DNA from: Mycolicibacterium fluoranthenivorans
GTDB lineage: Bacteria > Actinomycetota > Actinomycetes > Mycobacteriales > Mycobacteriaceae
DNA: 64,000 bases
Assembly (NCBI RefSeq): GCF_011758805.1
Contig: NZ_JAANOW010000001.1
Coordinates: 1,302,001 to 1,366,000, forward strand
Direction: 5' to 3'
Shown: positions 30,269 to 40,359 of the stretch, piece by piece
How the letters are laid out: every line of letters starts with the position of its first letter
How positions within the stretch are numbered: the stretch's first letter is position 1
Notes under the pieces: generated by a model
The model's input: the letters and a program-made list of their open reading frames with translations, nothing else
Database searches by the model: none
What the model was told of the DNA's origin: nothing
Position numbers and translations under genes: made by a program

Positions 30269-31496
30269 GTCCGCCGACGAACACCGTGCGCGAAAGCTGG
30301 GGCGTACCGGCCAATTCGATGGCGTCCAGGCGGGGGATGAGCTCACCGAACAGGCTGGTCATCTCCATCCGGGCCAACGCGGCACCCAGACAGAAGTGCA
30401 CACCGTAGCCGAACGCCAGATGCTTGTTGGGGTCGCGACCGACGTCGAAGCGAAACGGATCTTCGAAGACCTCTTCGTCACGATTGCCCGACACGTAGGC
30501 GAGGTAGACCGATTCGCCCTTGGCGATCGGGACGCCACGCACCTCGGTGTCGGCGGTCGCCGTGCGCATGAACTCCTTGACCGGGGTGGTCCAGCGGATC
30601 ATCTCGTCCACTGCGGTGCCCATCAGTTCGGGATGTGCGCGCAGTCGGTCCAGTTCGGCGGGATTCGCGATGAGCGCGTGCAGACCACCGGAGATCGCGT
30701 CCTTGGTGGTGTCATGGCCGGCGCTGGCGACGATCACGTAATAGGAAGCGGTGTCGACATCGGACAGCGGCTGCCCGTCGATGGTGCCGTTGGCGATCGC
30801 CGAGGCGAGGTCCTCGGTCGGATCGGCCCGCCGTGAGGCGGTCAGCTGGGAGAAATAGGCGAAGAAGTCCAGCAGCACCTCCAGGCCGTCCTCGAGGGAT
30901 TTGCCGCGCTGGTATTCCTCGTCGTCGCCGCCGAACAGCTCCTGGGTCAGCATGTGCATCCGCCCGAAATCGGACTCGGGCAACCCCAGCAGCGACATGA
31001 TCACGTACAGCGGGAAGTTCACCGCGATCTCGGTGACGAAATCGCATTCGGGCCCGATCTCGCGCATCCGGTCGACATAGCGCTTGGCCAGTTCGTCGAC
31101 GCGGACCTTGAGATCACGCATGGCCTTGGGGCGGAACCAGTCCGCGCCGATCGCCCGCACCTTGCGGTGGTGTGGATCGTCCATGTGGATCAGGGTGCGC
31201 AGGCCCATCCCGGCCTCCAGCTGAGCCTTGGCCATGTCGTCGGCCTCGGCGGTGGCCAGCAGCGGCCGCGGTTCGCTGATGAACAGGTCGTTCTCCCGCT
31301 CGATGGCCATGATGTCCGCGTGCTTGGTGATCGCCCAGAACGGTCGGTACGGCCGGAAATCGACCCAGGAGACGGGTTGCTCGGCGCGCAGGTGGCGCAG
31401 CGCCGCGTGCAGGCGCGCCTCATCGGCGTAGGCGGTTGGGTCGGCCAGGACGCGGTTCTGCGGACTTACCGGGCGATCGGTGGTCGGGGTGCTCAT
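30234..31496 (-). CDS. Cytochrome P450
   Basis: A 420-residue P450 monooxygenase. The I-helix motif AGHDTT is at 259-264, the K-helix ExxR is Glu298-Arg301, and the heme loop FGYGVHFCLG puts the thiolate ligand at Cys369. It has no N-terminal membrane anchor, as usual for bacterial P450s, and needs a ferredoxin and reductase; none is adjacent, though a ferredoxin reductase gene lies at 21361. ATG 31496 follows an AAGGAG site. Its CYP family and substrate are not assigned. Confidence 0.93.
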   Translation of the reverse strand: MSTPTTDRPVSPQNRVLADPTAYADEARLHAALRHLRAEQPVSWVDFRPYRPFWAITKHADIMAIERENDLFISEPRPLLATAEADDMAKAQLEAGMGLRTLIHMDDPHHRKVRAIGADWFRPKAMRDLKVRVDELAKRYVDRMREIGPECDFVTEIAVNFPLYVIMSLLGLPESDFGRMHMLTQELFGGDDEEYQRGKSLEDGLEVLLDFFAYFSQLTASRRADPTEDLASAIANGTIDGQPLSDVDTASYYVIVASAGHDTTKDAISGGLHALIANPAELDRLRAHPELMGTAVDEMIRWTTPVKEFMRTATADTEVRGVPIAKGESVYLAYVSGNRDEEVFEDPFRFDVGRDPNKHLAFGYGVHFCLGAALARMEMTSLFGELIPRLDAIELAGTPQLSRTVFVGGLKHLPIRYSLR

Positions 31497-31614
31497 CGGC
31501 AGCTCCTTGCGGTTGACTTGACGGGTGTCAGGTTTCCGGTCGTCCCCAGTGTCGGCGATGCGCACCACCGCGCGGGCGGGTTTGCGCCGATCGGCTGCCG
31601 TAGGCTCGGCGATC

Positions 31615-33348
31615 ATGCTGTCCGGTCCGTTCGGGCGCCGGTGGTCCGGCTCCGTCGCTCGCCTACTGGCCACCGCGGTGATCGGCGTGCTGGTCCTCGG
31701 CGGTTGCGCGCGCGGTGCCGGCGAGGTCGCCGATATCAGCCGGGTGCCCACACCGGACCCCGGGCTCGACAGCGGCATGGTGCACATCGCCGACGGCCGG
31801 CTTCAAGGGGCTGCCGCCTCCGGCTACGTTCTGTTCCAAGGCATCCCGTACGCGGCGCCCCCGGTGGGCCCGCTGCGCTGGCAACCACCCGCGCCGGTCA
31901 CCCCGTGGTCGGGTGTCCGGGACGCGACCAAGCCCCGTCCCCGCTGCGTGCAGGACACCTCGCGCGATCCCGGTTGGGGCCGCAAGATCTCGGAAGACTG
32001 CCTGACACTCAACGTCTGGGTGCCCGCCGGTGCCGTCGGGCTGCCGGTGATGTTCTGGATTCACGGCGGCGCGTTCCTCAACGGCAGCGGCGAGCTGTAC
32101 GGCTCGCGCTGGTTGGCGACCAAGGGCCGGGTCATCGTGGTCACCATCAACTATCGGCTCGGGGCGCCGGGATTCCTCGCTCACCCGGGCGTCGGGGACG
32201 GCAATTACGGGCTCGCCGACCAACAGGCGGCGCTGCGCTGGGTGCACGACAACATCGGTGCGTTCGGTGGTGATCCCGCGAAAGTCACCATCGCCGGGGA
32301 GTCGGCGGGGGCGATGTCGGTATGCGATCACCTTGTGGCGCCTGGTTCGGCGGGACTGTTCCGGGCCGTCATCATCCAGAGCGGTCCGTGTCAGGCGCAG
32401 GCCGACCTGGCCGCCGCGCGGCGCGAGAGCCTGCGCTACGCCGCGCGGATGGGCTGCGCCGATCCGGCGGACGCGGCGCGTTGCCTCCGCGCGCTGCCCG
32501 CGGCCAGACTCGATCAGCCACCGTGGTTCTACCGGATCGGCAGTGATTGGCTGACCGGCCCGACGACCGGCACACCGATCCTGCCGGCCGATCCGGTCGC
32601 GATGATCCACGACGGAAAGGCGGCCAGGGTCCCGGTGCTCATCGGGACCACCGCCGACGAATTCACGCTGTTCGTGGCTCTGCAGTACCTGCGTACCGGG
32701 CACAAGTCCACTCCCGCCGACTACCCGGGCCTGCTCGCGGACACCTTCGGTCGCCAGGGTGCTGCGGTCGGCGCGCGATATCCGCTGACTCGCTTCGGCG
32801 GTGACGCATCGCTGGCGTACGCCGCGGCGGTCACCGACGGTGTCTTCGCCTGCGTCGCGCACCGGATGGCCACCGACTTGGGCAGGTCGGCGCCGGTGTA
32901 CGGCTACGAGTTCGACGATCCCGCTCCACCGACTCCGGACCCGTTGCGGCACCTGCCCTTCTCGGTGGGCGCCAGCCACTCCCTGGACTTGCGGTACCTG
33001 TTCGAGATCGGCGGGGCGCCCGCCTTGACCGCGGCCCAGCAGCGGCTGTCCGATCAGATGCTGTCGTACTGGACGCAATTCGTCACCACCGGTGTCCCCG
33101 CCGTGCCGGGTGGGCCGGTGTGGCCAACGGTCGACGGCGAACCTGATGCTCGCCCCGACCTCGATCCCCGTCGCTCCGCTCGCCCCGACCTCGATCCCCG
33201 TCGCTCCGCTCGCCCCGACCTCGATCCCCGTCGCTCCGCTCGCCCCGACCTCTCGTCGTGGATGCAGCTGCGACCCGACGGCAGTCGGGTGGTCACCGAC
33301 TTCGCGGCGGCTCACCAGTGTGCGTTCTGGGCCGGACTGCCGAGCTGA
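31615..33348 (+). CDS. Type-B carboxylesterase, lipoprotein, with in-frame 10-residue repeats
   Basis: A 577-residue alpha/beta-hydrolase of the carboxylesterase/cholinesterase type. It has a lipoprotein signal (VLVLGGC, Cys31), the oxyanion motif WIHGGAFLNGSG, the nucleophile Ser230 in GESAGAMS, an acidic TADEF, and a probable catalytic His in GASHSLDL. Near the C-terminus the sequence ARPDLDPRRS occurs three times in a row, encoded by a perfect 30-bp tandem repeat; this is not part of the esterase fold and should form an exposed charged loop. ATG 31615 gives the signal peptide. The start region faces the P450 start, so the two are divergent. Confidence 0.88.
   Translation: MLSGPFGRRWSGSVARLLATAVIGVLVLGGCARGAGEVADISRVPTPDPGLDSGMVHIADGRLQGAAASGYVLFQGIPYAAPPVGPLRWQPPAPVTPWSGVRDATKPRPRCVQDTSRDPGWGRKISEDCLTLNVWVPAGAVGLPVMFWIHGGAFLNGSGELYGSRWLATKGRVIVVTINYRLGAPGFLAHPGVGDGNYGLADQQAALRWVHDNIGAFGGDPAKVTIAGESAGAMSVCDHLVAPGSAGLFRAVIIQSGPCQAQADLAAARRESLRYAARMGCADPADAARCLRALPAARLDQPPWFYRIGSDWLTGPTTGTPILPADPVAMIHDGKAARVPVLIGTTADEFTLFVALQYLRTGHKSTPADYPGLLADTFGRQGAAVGARYPLTRFGGDASLAYAAAVTDGVFACVAHRMATDLGRSAPVYGYEFDDPAPPTPDPLRHLPFSVGASHSLDLRYLFEIGGAPALTAAQQRLSDQMLSYWTQFVTTGVPAVPGGPVWPTVDGEPDARPDLDPRRSARPDLDPRRSARPDLDPRRSARPDLSSWMQLRPDGSRVVTDFAAAHQCAFWAGLPS
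33151..33252 (+). repeat. 30-bp tandem repeat (three full copies plus 12 bases) inside the esterase gene
   Basis: Units at 33151-33180, 33181-33210 and 33211-33240 are identical, followed by a 12-base partial copy. The length is a multiple of three, so copy number can vary without a frameshift. Each unit junction contains the reverse complement of the motif at 7024, with one mismatch. Confidence 0.95.
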
Positions 33349-33353
33349 CGCCG

Positions 33354-33692
33354 ATGAGCGACTTCGCACAGATCTGGGTGGATGCCTGGAACCGGCACGA
33401 TGTCGAGGCCGTGCTCGCGCACTTCCACGATGACGTGGTGTTCAGCTCGCCGGTGGCCGGGCGCGTCGTGCCCGGAAGTGGGGGAGTGGTGCGCGGTAAG
33501 GCGGCGTTGCGCGAGTACTGGACCAGCGCACTGGCGCAACTTCCCGACCTGCACTTCGATCTGGTCGCGGTCTATCGGGGTGTGTCCACCCTCGTCATCA
33601 ACTACCGCAATCAGCGCGGACAGCTGGTCAACGAGGTCCTCATCTTCGACGGGGAACTGGTGTGCGAGGGCCACGGCACCTACCTGGAGTAG
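33354..33692 (+). CDS. SnoaL-like domain protein
   Basis: A 112-residue protein with the NTF2-like/SnoaL pattern: WVDAWNRHDVEAVLAHFHDDVVFSSP, then RGKAALREYWTSAL and a C-terminal sheet. Such proteins are small polyketide-cyclase-like or steroid-isomerase-like enzymes or binding proteins. ATG 33354 lies five bases after the esterase stop, so it is probably co-transcribed. The substrate is unknown. Confidence 0.8.
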   Translation: MSDFAQIWVDAWNRHDVEAVLAHFHDDVVFSSPVAGRVVPGSGGVVRGKAALREYWTSALAQLPDLHFDLVAVYRGVSTLVINYRNQRGQLVNEVLIFDGELVCEGHGTYLE

Positions 33693-33707
33693 ATGCACTG
33701 GATCGGC

Positions 33708-34181
33708 TCAGGCCGGCGTGACCCAGGTGGTGATCTCGGCGTGCACCACTTCCGCGCCCGTACGGTCCAGGATCCGGACCGGGACGACGATCTCGGTGCC
33801 CTCGGCGAGCGCACCGAAGTCCGGCACCTCGAACCCCGCGACGGCCCGCAGCGACGAGGTGGCCTTGGCCAGATACTGGACCGTCATGGCCTTGGGGATC
33901 CAGCGATGCGTGGCGGGCACCGTGGCTTCCATGGCCATCCCCATCGCCACCTCGGCGGCGTTACAGGACGCGATCGCATGCACGGTGTGCAGATGGTTGT
34001 AGACGAAGAACCACTTGGGCACCGTCACCTCGGCGAGGCCGGGCTCCATCCGCCGCACGTGCGGCAGCACCGAGGCGAAGTACGGCACGCGGATCATGGC
34101 GGCGGCGGAGAACAGGAGGGTGCCGCCGGGCCGCCGGGACAGCTGTTGCCATGCGCGATAGGTCGAGCTCGGAGGCCACAT
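33708..34181 (-). CDS. DUF4442 hotdog-fold (thioesterase-like) protein
   Basis: A 157-residue protein with the DUF4442 pattern: an N-terminal helix WRAWQ-like segment (YRAWQQLSRRPGGTLLFSAA), then KWFFVYNHLHTVHAIASCNAAEVAMGMAMEATVP and the C-terminal sheet AEITTWV. The family is related to YiiD/hotdog thioesterases. It is convergent with the SnoaL-like gene and divergent from the S10 operon. No thioesterase substrate can be named. Confidence 0.78.
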   Translation of the reverse strand: MWPPSSTYRAWQQLSRRPGGTLLFSAAAMIRVPYFASVLPHVRRMEPGLAEVTVPKWFFVYNHLHTVHAIASCNAAEVAMGMAMEATVPATHRWIPKAMTVQYLAKATSSLRAVAGFEVPDFGALAEGTEIVVPVRILDRTGAEVVHAEITTWVTPA

Positions 34182-34190
34182 GTGCGATAC

Positions 34191-34206
34191 CTTACTTCGG
34201 AGTAAG
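34191..34206. promoter_or_regulatory. Inverted repeat CTTACT-TCGG-AGTAAG
   Basis: A 6-bp inverted repeat ten bases upstream of the DUF4442 start, of the size and symmetry of a TetR-type operator; it also could overlap that gene's promoter. Confidence 0.45.
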
Positions 34207-34327
34207 ATGTAGCCGGCTGCCGAGGCTGAAGCCAGGATGATTTCGGTCCGCGAGGGGTTCCTTAGCCTCAGCCTCGGTGCTCCGATCTGTCCCGATCGCG
34301 GTTGGCGCGGGGCCGTCCGCCTGGAAT

Positions 34328-34356
34328 TTGGCTGCCGCCCCGATCTGAGGCATACT
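34328..34356 (+). promoter_or_regulatory. Probable promoter of the S10 operon
   Basis: TTGGCT, a 17-base spacer and CATACT, followed by GTTCGGGTTGCC. The rplN promoter has the same spacing and the same GGGTTGCC after its -10, which supports both. Confidence 0.6.
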
Positions 34357-34626
34357 GTTCGGGTTGCCTTGAGCCGGGTTCGCCTGGTCGGGCATGCGAC
34401 CAGCGTCCTCACGGGCGCGTCCGGTCCCCACCTCGATCGCGAGCGAAATCTCGAACGCGGACGAGTGTGCGCAAGGGCGACACACCCGAGCGCGGGGGTC
34501 GGTGTACCAGAGACAGGTAAACAGCGGCGGCATAGCCAGCGCGGCGCACTCGTGCGTGGCGCGCTAGACCAAGCAGGAACGAACATGGCCCAACCGTGGG
34601 CCCGTTAGTAGTGAGGTAGGAGAAGC

Positions 34627-34932
34627 GTGGCGGGACAGAAGATCCGCATCAGGCTCAAGGCCTACGACCATGAGGCGATCGACGCCTCGGCGCGAAAGAT
34701 CGTCGAGACTGTCACCCGTACGGGCGCCAGCGTGGTCGGCCCGGTGCCGCTGCCGACCGAGAAGAACGTGTATTGCGTTATCCGGTCTCCCCATAAGTAC
34801 AAGGACTCGCGGGAGCATTTCGAAATGCGTACCCACAAGCGCCTTATCGACATCCTCGACCCGACGCCGAAGACCGTTGACGCCTTGATGCGCATCGATC
34901 TCCCGGCGAGTGTCGACGTCAACATCCAGTAG
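34627..34932 (+). CDS. rpsJ: 30S ribosomal protein S10
   Basis: A 101-residue S10, also known elsewhere as an antitermination factor with NusB. It carries the conserved [17 protein letters not shown] and [20 protein letters not shown]. Start is GTG 34627 behind AGGAG. It is the first gene of the S10 operon and is preceded by a long leader. Confidence 0.98.
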
Positions 34933-34946
34933 GAGACCCGAGAAAA

Positions 34947-35600
34947 ATGGCTAGAAAAGGCATTTTGGGCACCAAGCTGGGCATGACGCAGGTGTTCGAC
35001 GAGAACAACAAAGTCGTCCCGGTGACGGTCGTCAAGGCCGGCCCCAACGTGGTGACCCGCATCCGCACCACCGAGCGTGACGGTTACAGCGCCGTGCAGC
35101 TCGCCTACGGCGAGATCAGCCCGCGCAAGGTCAACAAGCCGGTCGCCGGCCAGTTCGCCGCCGCCGGGGTCAACCCGCGCCGGCACCTGGCGGAGCTGCG
35201 CCTGGAGAACGAAGCCGCCGCCGCCGAGTACGAGGTCGGCCAGGAGCTGACCGCCGACATCTTCGCCGATGGTGCGTATGTCGACGTGACCGGCACCAGC
35301 AAGGGCAAGGGCTTCGCCGGCACCATGAAGCGCCACGGTTTCAAGGGCCAGGGTGCTTCGCACGGTGCGCAGGCCGTGCACCGTCGTCCCGGCTCGATCG
35401 GTGGCTGCGCCACCCCGGGCCGCGTCTTCAAGGGCACCCGTATGTCGGGCCGCATGGGTAGCGATCGCATCACCACCCAGAACCTGAAGGTGCACAAGGT
35501 CGACGCCGAGAACGGCGTGCTGTTGATCAAGGGCGCAGTTCCCGGGCGCAACGGTGGACTGGTCGTGGTTCGCACCGCGATCAAACGAGGTGAGAAGTAA
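34947..35600 (+). CDS. rplC: 50S ribosomal protein L3
   Basis: A 217-residue L3 that binds 23S rRNA near the peptidyl-transferase centre. [12 protein letters not shown] at the start and [23 protein letters not shown] are conserved. The gene is 14 bases downstream of rpsJ, and its stop overlaps the rplD start (TAATG). Confidence 0.98.
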   Translation: MARKGILGTKLGMTQVFDENNKVVPVTVVKAGPNVVTRIRTTERDGYSAVQLAYGEISPRKVNKPVAGQFAAAGVNPRRHLAELRLENEAAAAEYEVGQELTADIFADGAYVDVTGTSKGKGFAGTMKRHGFKGQGASHGAQAVHRRPGSIGGCATPGRVFKGTRMSGRMGSDRITTQNLKVHKVDAENGVLLIKGAVPGRNGGLVVVRTAIKRGEK

Positions 35601-36259
35601 TGACTTCTTTGAAGATTGACGTTCATACCCCGGACGGCAAGCTGGATGGTTCCGTGGAACTGCCGGCTGCCCTCTTCGACGCCGAAGCCAACATCGCGCT
35701 GCTGCACCAGGTGGTCAACGCGCAGCTGGCTGCCGCCCGCCAGGGCACGCATTCGGCCAAGACTCGCGCCGAGGTGTCCGGTGGCGGCAAGAAGCCGTAC
35801 CGCCAGAAGGGCACCGGCCGCGCGCGCCAGGGCTCGACTCGTGCGCCGCAGTTCACCGGTGGTGGCGCAGTGCATGCGCCGAAGCCGCGTGACTACAGCC
35901 AGCGCACCCCGAAGAAGATGATCGCCGCCGCCCTGCGCGGGGCGCTCTCGGACCGGGCGCGCAACGAGCGGATCCACGCCGTCACCGAACTGGTGGCCGG
36001 CCAGGTCCCGTCCACGAAGAGCGCCAAGGGTTTCCTGGGCACGCTGACCGACCGCAAGCGCGTGCTGGTGGTCATCGGCCGCGCCGACGAGGTCGGTGCC
36101 AAGAGCGTGCGCAACCTCCCCGGGGTGCACGTGCTCTCGGCCGACCAGCTGAACACCTACGACGTGCTCCGTGCCGATGACATCGTGTTCAGCGTCGAGG
36201 CGCTCAACGCGTACATCGCCGCGAACACGAAGGACCAAAAAGAAGGAGCGTCGGTCTGA
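35600..36259 (+). CDS. rplD: 50S ribosomal protein L4
   Basis: A 219-residue L4 with the tunnel-lining loop [20 protein letters not shown]. In enterobacteria L4 represses its own operon through the S10 leader; whether the long leader here does the same is unknown. One-base overlaps link it to rplC and rplW. Confidence 0.98.
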   Translation: MTSLKIDVHTPDGKLDGSVELPAALFDAEANIALLHQVVNAQLAAARQGTHSAKTRAEVSGGGKKPYRQKGTGRARQGSTRAPQFTGGGAVHAPKPRDYSQRTPKKMIAAALRGALSDRARNERIHAVTELVAGQVPSTKSAKGFLGTLTDRKRVLVVIGRADEVGAKSVRNLPGVHVLSADQLNTYDVLRADDIVFSVEALNAYIAANTKDQKEGASV

Positions 36260-36561
36260 TGGCAACGATTACCGACCCCCGCGACATCATCCTGGCCCCG
36301 GTCATCTCGGAGAAGTCCTACGGACTGATCGAGGGCAACGTGTACACGTTTGTGGTGCACCCGGATTCGAACAAGACGCAGATCAAGATCGCCGTCGAGA
36401 AGATCTTCTCCGTCAAGGTCGACTCGGTGAACACCGCCAACCGGCAGGGCAAGCGCAAGCGCACCCGCACCGGCTACGGCCAGCGCAAGAGCACCAAGCG
36501 CGCGATCGTGACCCTGGCGCCGGGCAGCAAGCCGATCGACCTCTTCGGAGCACCGGCCTGA
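36259..36561 (+). CDS. rplW: 50S ribosomal protein L23
   Basis: A 100-residue L23, at the exit of the peptide tunnel and a docking site for SRP and trigger factor. [20 protein letters not shown] and the basic loop [20 protein letters not shown] are typical. It overlaps the rplD stop by one base. Confidence 0.98.
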   Translation: MATITDPRDIILAPVISEKSYGLIEGNVYTFVVHPDSNKTQIKIAVEKIFSVKVDSVNTANRQGKRKRTRTGYGQRKSTKRAIVTLAPGSKPIDLFGAPA

Positions 36562-36590
36562 CCGGCCGGGAGTTAAGGGATTAACTGATA

Positions 36591-37430
36591 ATGGCAATTC
36601 GCAAGTACAAGCCGACGACCCCCGGTCGTCGCGGTTCGAGCGTCTCCGACTTCGCCGAGATCACTCGTTCGACTCCGGAGAAGTCGCTGATCCGCCCGCT
36701 GCACAGCACCGGTGGACGTAACGCCCACGGCCGCATCACGACTCGGCACAAGGGTGGCGGCCACAAGCGCGCCTACCGCGTCATCGACTTCCGTCGCCAT
36801 GACAAGGACGGCGTCAACGCCAAGGTCGCTCACATCGAGTACGACCCGAACCGCACCGCGAACATCGCGCTGCTCCACTTCCTCGACGGCGAGAAGCGCT
36901 ACATCATCGCGCCGCAGGGTCTGAAGCAGGGCGATGTCATCGAGCAGGGCCCCAACGCCGATATCAAGCCGGGTAACAACCTGCCGCTGCGCAATATCCC
37001 GGCCGGTACCGTCATCCACGCTGTGGAGCTGCGGCCCGGCGGCGGTGCCAAGCTGGCCCGCTCGGCCGGCGTCAGCATCCAGCTGCTGGGCAAGGAAGGC
37101 ACCTACGCGTCGCTGCGTATGCCGTCCGGTGAAATCCGTCGGGTCGACGTGCGCTGCCGCGCCACCGTCGGCGAGGTGGGTAACGCCGAGCAGGCCAACA
37201 TCAACTGGGGCAAGGCCGGCCGCATGCGGTGGAAGGGCAAGCGCCCGACCGTCCGTGGTGTCGTGATGAACCCGGTCGACCACCCGCATGGTGGTGGTGA
37301 GGGTAAGACGTCCGGTGGTCGTCACCCGGTGAGCCCCTGGGGCAAGCCCGAGGGCCGCACCCGCAAGCCCAACAAGGCGAGCGACAAACTCATCGTCCGA
37401 CGCCGGCGCACCGGCAAGAATAAGCGCTAG
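36591..37430 (+). CDS. rplB: 50S ribosomal protein L2
   Basis: A 279-residue L2, a core 23S rRNA-binding protein. [27 protein letters not shown] contains the conserved His of the peptidyl-transferase region. The ATG lies 29 bases after rplW. Confidence 0.98.
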   Translation: MAIRKYKPTTPGRRGSSVSDFAEITRSTPEKSLIRPLHSTGGRNAHGRITTRHKGGGHKRAYRVIDFRRHDKDGVNAKVAHIEYDPNRTANIALLHFLDGEKRYIIAPQGLKQGDVIEQGPNADIKPGNNLPLRNIPAGTVIHAVELRPGGGAKLARSAGVSIQLLGKEGTYASLRMPSGEIRRVDVRCRATVGEVGNAEQANINWGKAGRMRWKGKRPTVRGVVMNPVDHPHGGGEGKTSGGRHPVSPWGKPEGRTRKPNKASDKLIVRRRRTGKNKR

Positions 37431-37442
37431 GAGTAGCCAGCG

Positions 37443-37723
37443 ATGCCACGCAGCCTGAAGAAGGGCCCGTTCGTCGACGACCATCTGCTCAAGAAGGTCG
37501 ACGTCCAGAACGAGAAGAACACCAAGCAGGTCATCAAGACCTGGTCGCGCCGGTCCACCATCATCCCGGACTTCATCGGTCACACCTTCGCCGTCCACGA
37601 CGGTCGCAAGCACGTGCCGGTGTTCGTCACCGAGGCGATGGTCGGGCACAAGCTGGGCGAGTTCGCGCCCACCCGTACGTTCAAGGGTCACATCAAGGAT
37701 GACCGGAAGGCGAAGCGCCGGTA

Positions 37724-37724
<1 letters not shown>
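37443..37724 (+). CDS. rpsS: 30S ribosomal protein S19
   Basis: A 93-residue S19 of the 30S head. [18 protein letters not shown] and [16 protein letters not shown] are diagnostic. Its TAA shares a base with the rplV ATG. Confidence 0.98.
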
Positions 37725-39033
<1,309 letters not shown>

Positions 39034-39035
39034 TC

Positions 39036-39452
39036 ATGTTGATTCCCCGCAGGGTCAAGCACCGCAAGCAGCACCACCCGGAGCAGCGTGGCATCGCCAG
39101 CGGCGGCACCTCGGTCAGCTTCGGCGACTACGGCATCCAGGCACTGGAGCACGCCTACATCACCAACCGGCAGATCGAGTCCGCTCGTATCGCCATCAAC
39201 CGGCACATCAAGCGTGGCGGCAAGGTGTGGATCAACATCTTCCCGGACCGCCCGCTGACCAAGAAGCCCGCCGAAACCCGCATGGGTTCGGGTAAGGGTT
39301 CGCCGGAGTGGTGGGTGGCCAACGTCAAGCCCGGTCGGGTGCTGTTCGAGATCAGCTTCCCGGACGAGAAGATCGCCAAGGAAGCGCTCACCCGCGCAAT
39401 CCACAAGCTGCCGATCAAGGCACGCATCGTGACACGAGAGGAGCAGTTCTGA
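39036..39452 (+). CDS. rplP: 50S ribosomal protein L16
   Basis: A 138-residue L16 close to the A-site t[16 protein letters not shown] at the start and [13 protein letters not shown] are diagnostic. It is two bases from the rpsC stop and overlaps rpmC by one base. Confidence 0.98.
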   Translation: MLIPRRVKHRKQHHPEQRGIASGGTSVSFGDYGIQALEHAYITNRQIESARIAINRHIKRGGKVWINIFPDRPLTKKPAETRMGSGKGSPEWWVANVKPGRVLFEISFPDEKIAKEALTRAIHKLPIKARIVTREEQF

Positions 39453-39685
39453 TGGCAGTGGGAATTTCGCCCGGCGAACTGCGTGAGCTGACCGACGAAG
39501 AGCTCACCACTCGTGTGCGCGAGTCGAAGGAAGAGCTGTTCAACCTGCGCTTCCAGATGGCGACCGGACAGCTCGCCAACAACCGGCGGCTGCGCGTCGT
39601 CCGCCAGGAGATCGCACGGGTCTACACCGTGCTGCGTGAACGTGAATTGGGTCTGGCCTCCGGACCCGTTGGTGAGGATTCGTAA
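39452..39685 (+). CDS. rpmC: 50S ribosomal protein L29
   Basis: A 77-residue L29. It has the usual two-helix pattern with [35 protein letters not shown] and the end helix. ATG 39452 overlaps the rplP stop (TGATG). The frame extends further upstream but that is only a shadow of rplP. Confidence 0.97.
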   Translation: MAVGISPGELRELTDEELTTRVRESKEELFNLRFQMATGQLANNRRLRVVRQEIARVYTVLRERELGLASGPVGEDS

Positions 39686-39686
39686 A

Positions 39687-39995
39687 ATGGCAGAAGAGAC
39701 TGCGAAAGCAGCAGGCCCCAACCACACGCCGGCCGCCGAGACGACCCGTGGGCGTCGCAAGACGGCCATCGGTTACGTGGTCAGCGACAAGATGCAGAAG
39801 ACCATCGTGGTCGAGCTGGAATCTCGCAAGAGCCACCCGCTCTACGGCAAGATCATCCGGACCACCACGAAGGTCAAGGCGCACGACGAGAACGGCGTAG
39901 CCGGTGTCGGCGACCGCGTCTCGCTGATGGAGACCCGACCGTTGTCGGCCACCAAGCGGTGGCGGCTGGTCGAGGTGCTCGAGCGCGCCAAGTAA
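39687..39995 (+). CDS. rpsQ: 30S ribosomal protein S17
   Basis: A 102-residue S17, an early 16S rRNA-binding protein. [20 protein letters not shown] and [31 protein letters not shown] are conserved. The first 25 residues are an extra acidic tail. It is the last gene before the terminator; rplN, usually next, is 23.5 kb away. Confidence 0.97.
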   Translation: MAEETAKAAGPNHTPAAETTRGRRKTAIGYVVSDKMQKTIVVELESRKSHPLYGKIIRTTTKVKAHDENGVAGVGDRVSLMETRPLSATKRWRLVEVLERAK

Positions 39996-40008
39996 GACCG
40001 CATGAGTG

Positions 40009-40037
40009 AAAACCCCCGCCCGATGGCGGGGGTTTTT
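40009..40037 (+). terminator. Strong intrinsic terminator after rpsQ
   Basis: A-run, 8-bp GC stem (40013-40020 with 40025-40032), CGAT loop and a T5 run. It ends the first part of the S10 gene set and isolates it from the inserted genes. Confidence 0.92.
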
Positions 40038-40359
40038 GCGTACTCGTGCCCGACACGCGGATCCTGTTGCCGCAGTTGCCGATCGACAGGGACGTCGCCG
40101 GCAGTGGGTGACGGTGTGGAATGGCACGTTGCTGTTTCAATCGTTACAGGGCGAAACCGACTCGGCCTACCGATGAGAATGCTTGCTGAACAACCTTTCT
40201 GCCAATTCGGATAAATCGTTTTGGTTATTGCTTTGACTGTCTCGGCAGTTCGCCGAAATACCTTTTTGCGTGCGGCTTTCCCGCGACGCTGGAAATCGGT
40301 GGATATCAATTTCGCCACTCGTCTACCACCTGCGGGCATAGCGAATATGGTTTGCCCTG
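40038..40359 (+). other. A+T-rich region upstream of the polysaccharide operon (322 bases, no gene)
   Basis: By hand count about half of bases 40141-40260 are A or T, far above the flanking genes. It contains TTGACT (40234-40239) and the inverted repeat TCGGC-AGTTC-GCCGA (40242-40256), so it probably carries the promoter of the BcsB-like operon. Confidence 0.55.

Larger units (their letters stand above)
34182..34626 (+). other. Leader and control region of the S10 operon (445 bases, no gene)
   Basis: It holds a short inverted repeat at 34191-34206, a long-armed inverted repeat (34220-34229 with 34268-34277), a probable promoter at 34328-34356 and a leader of about 260 bases before rpsJ. No convincing protein gene is seen. 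Confidence 0.6.
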
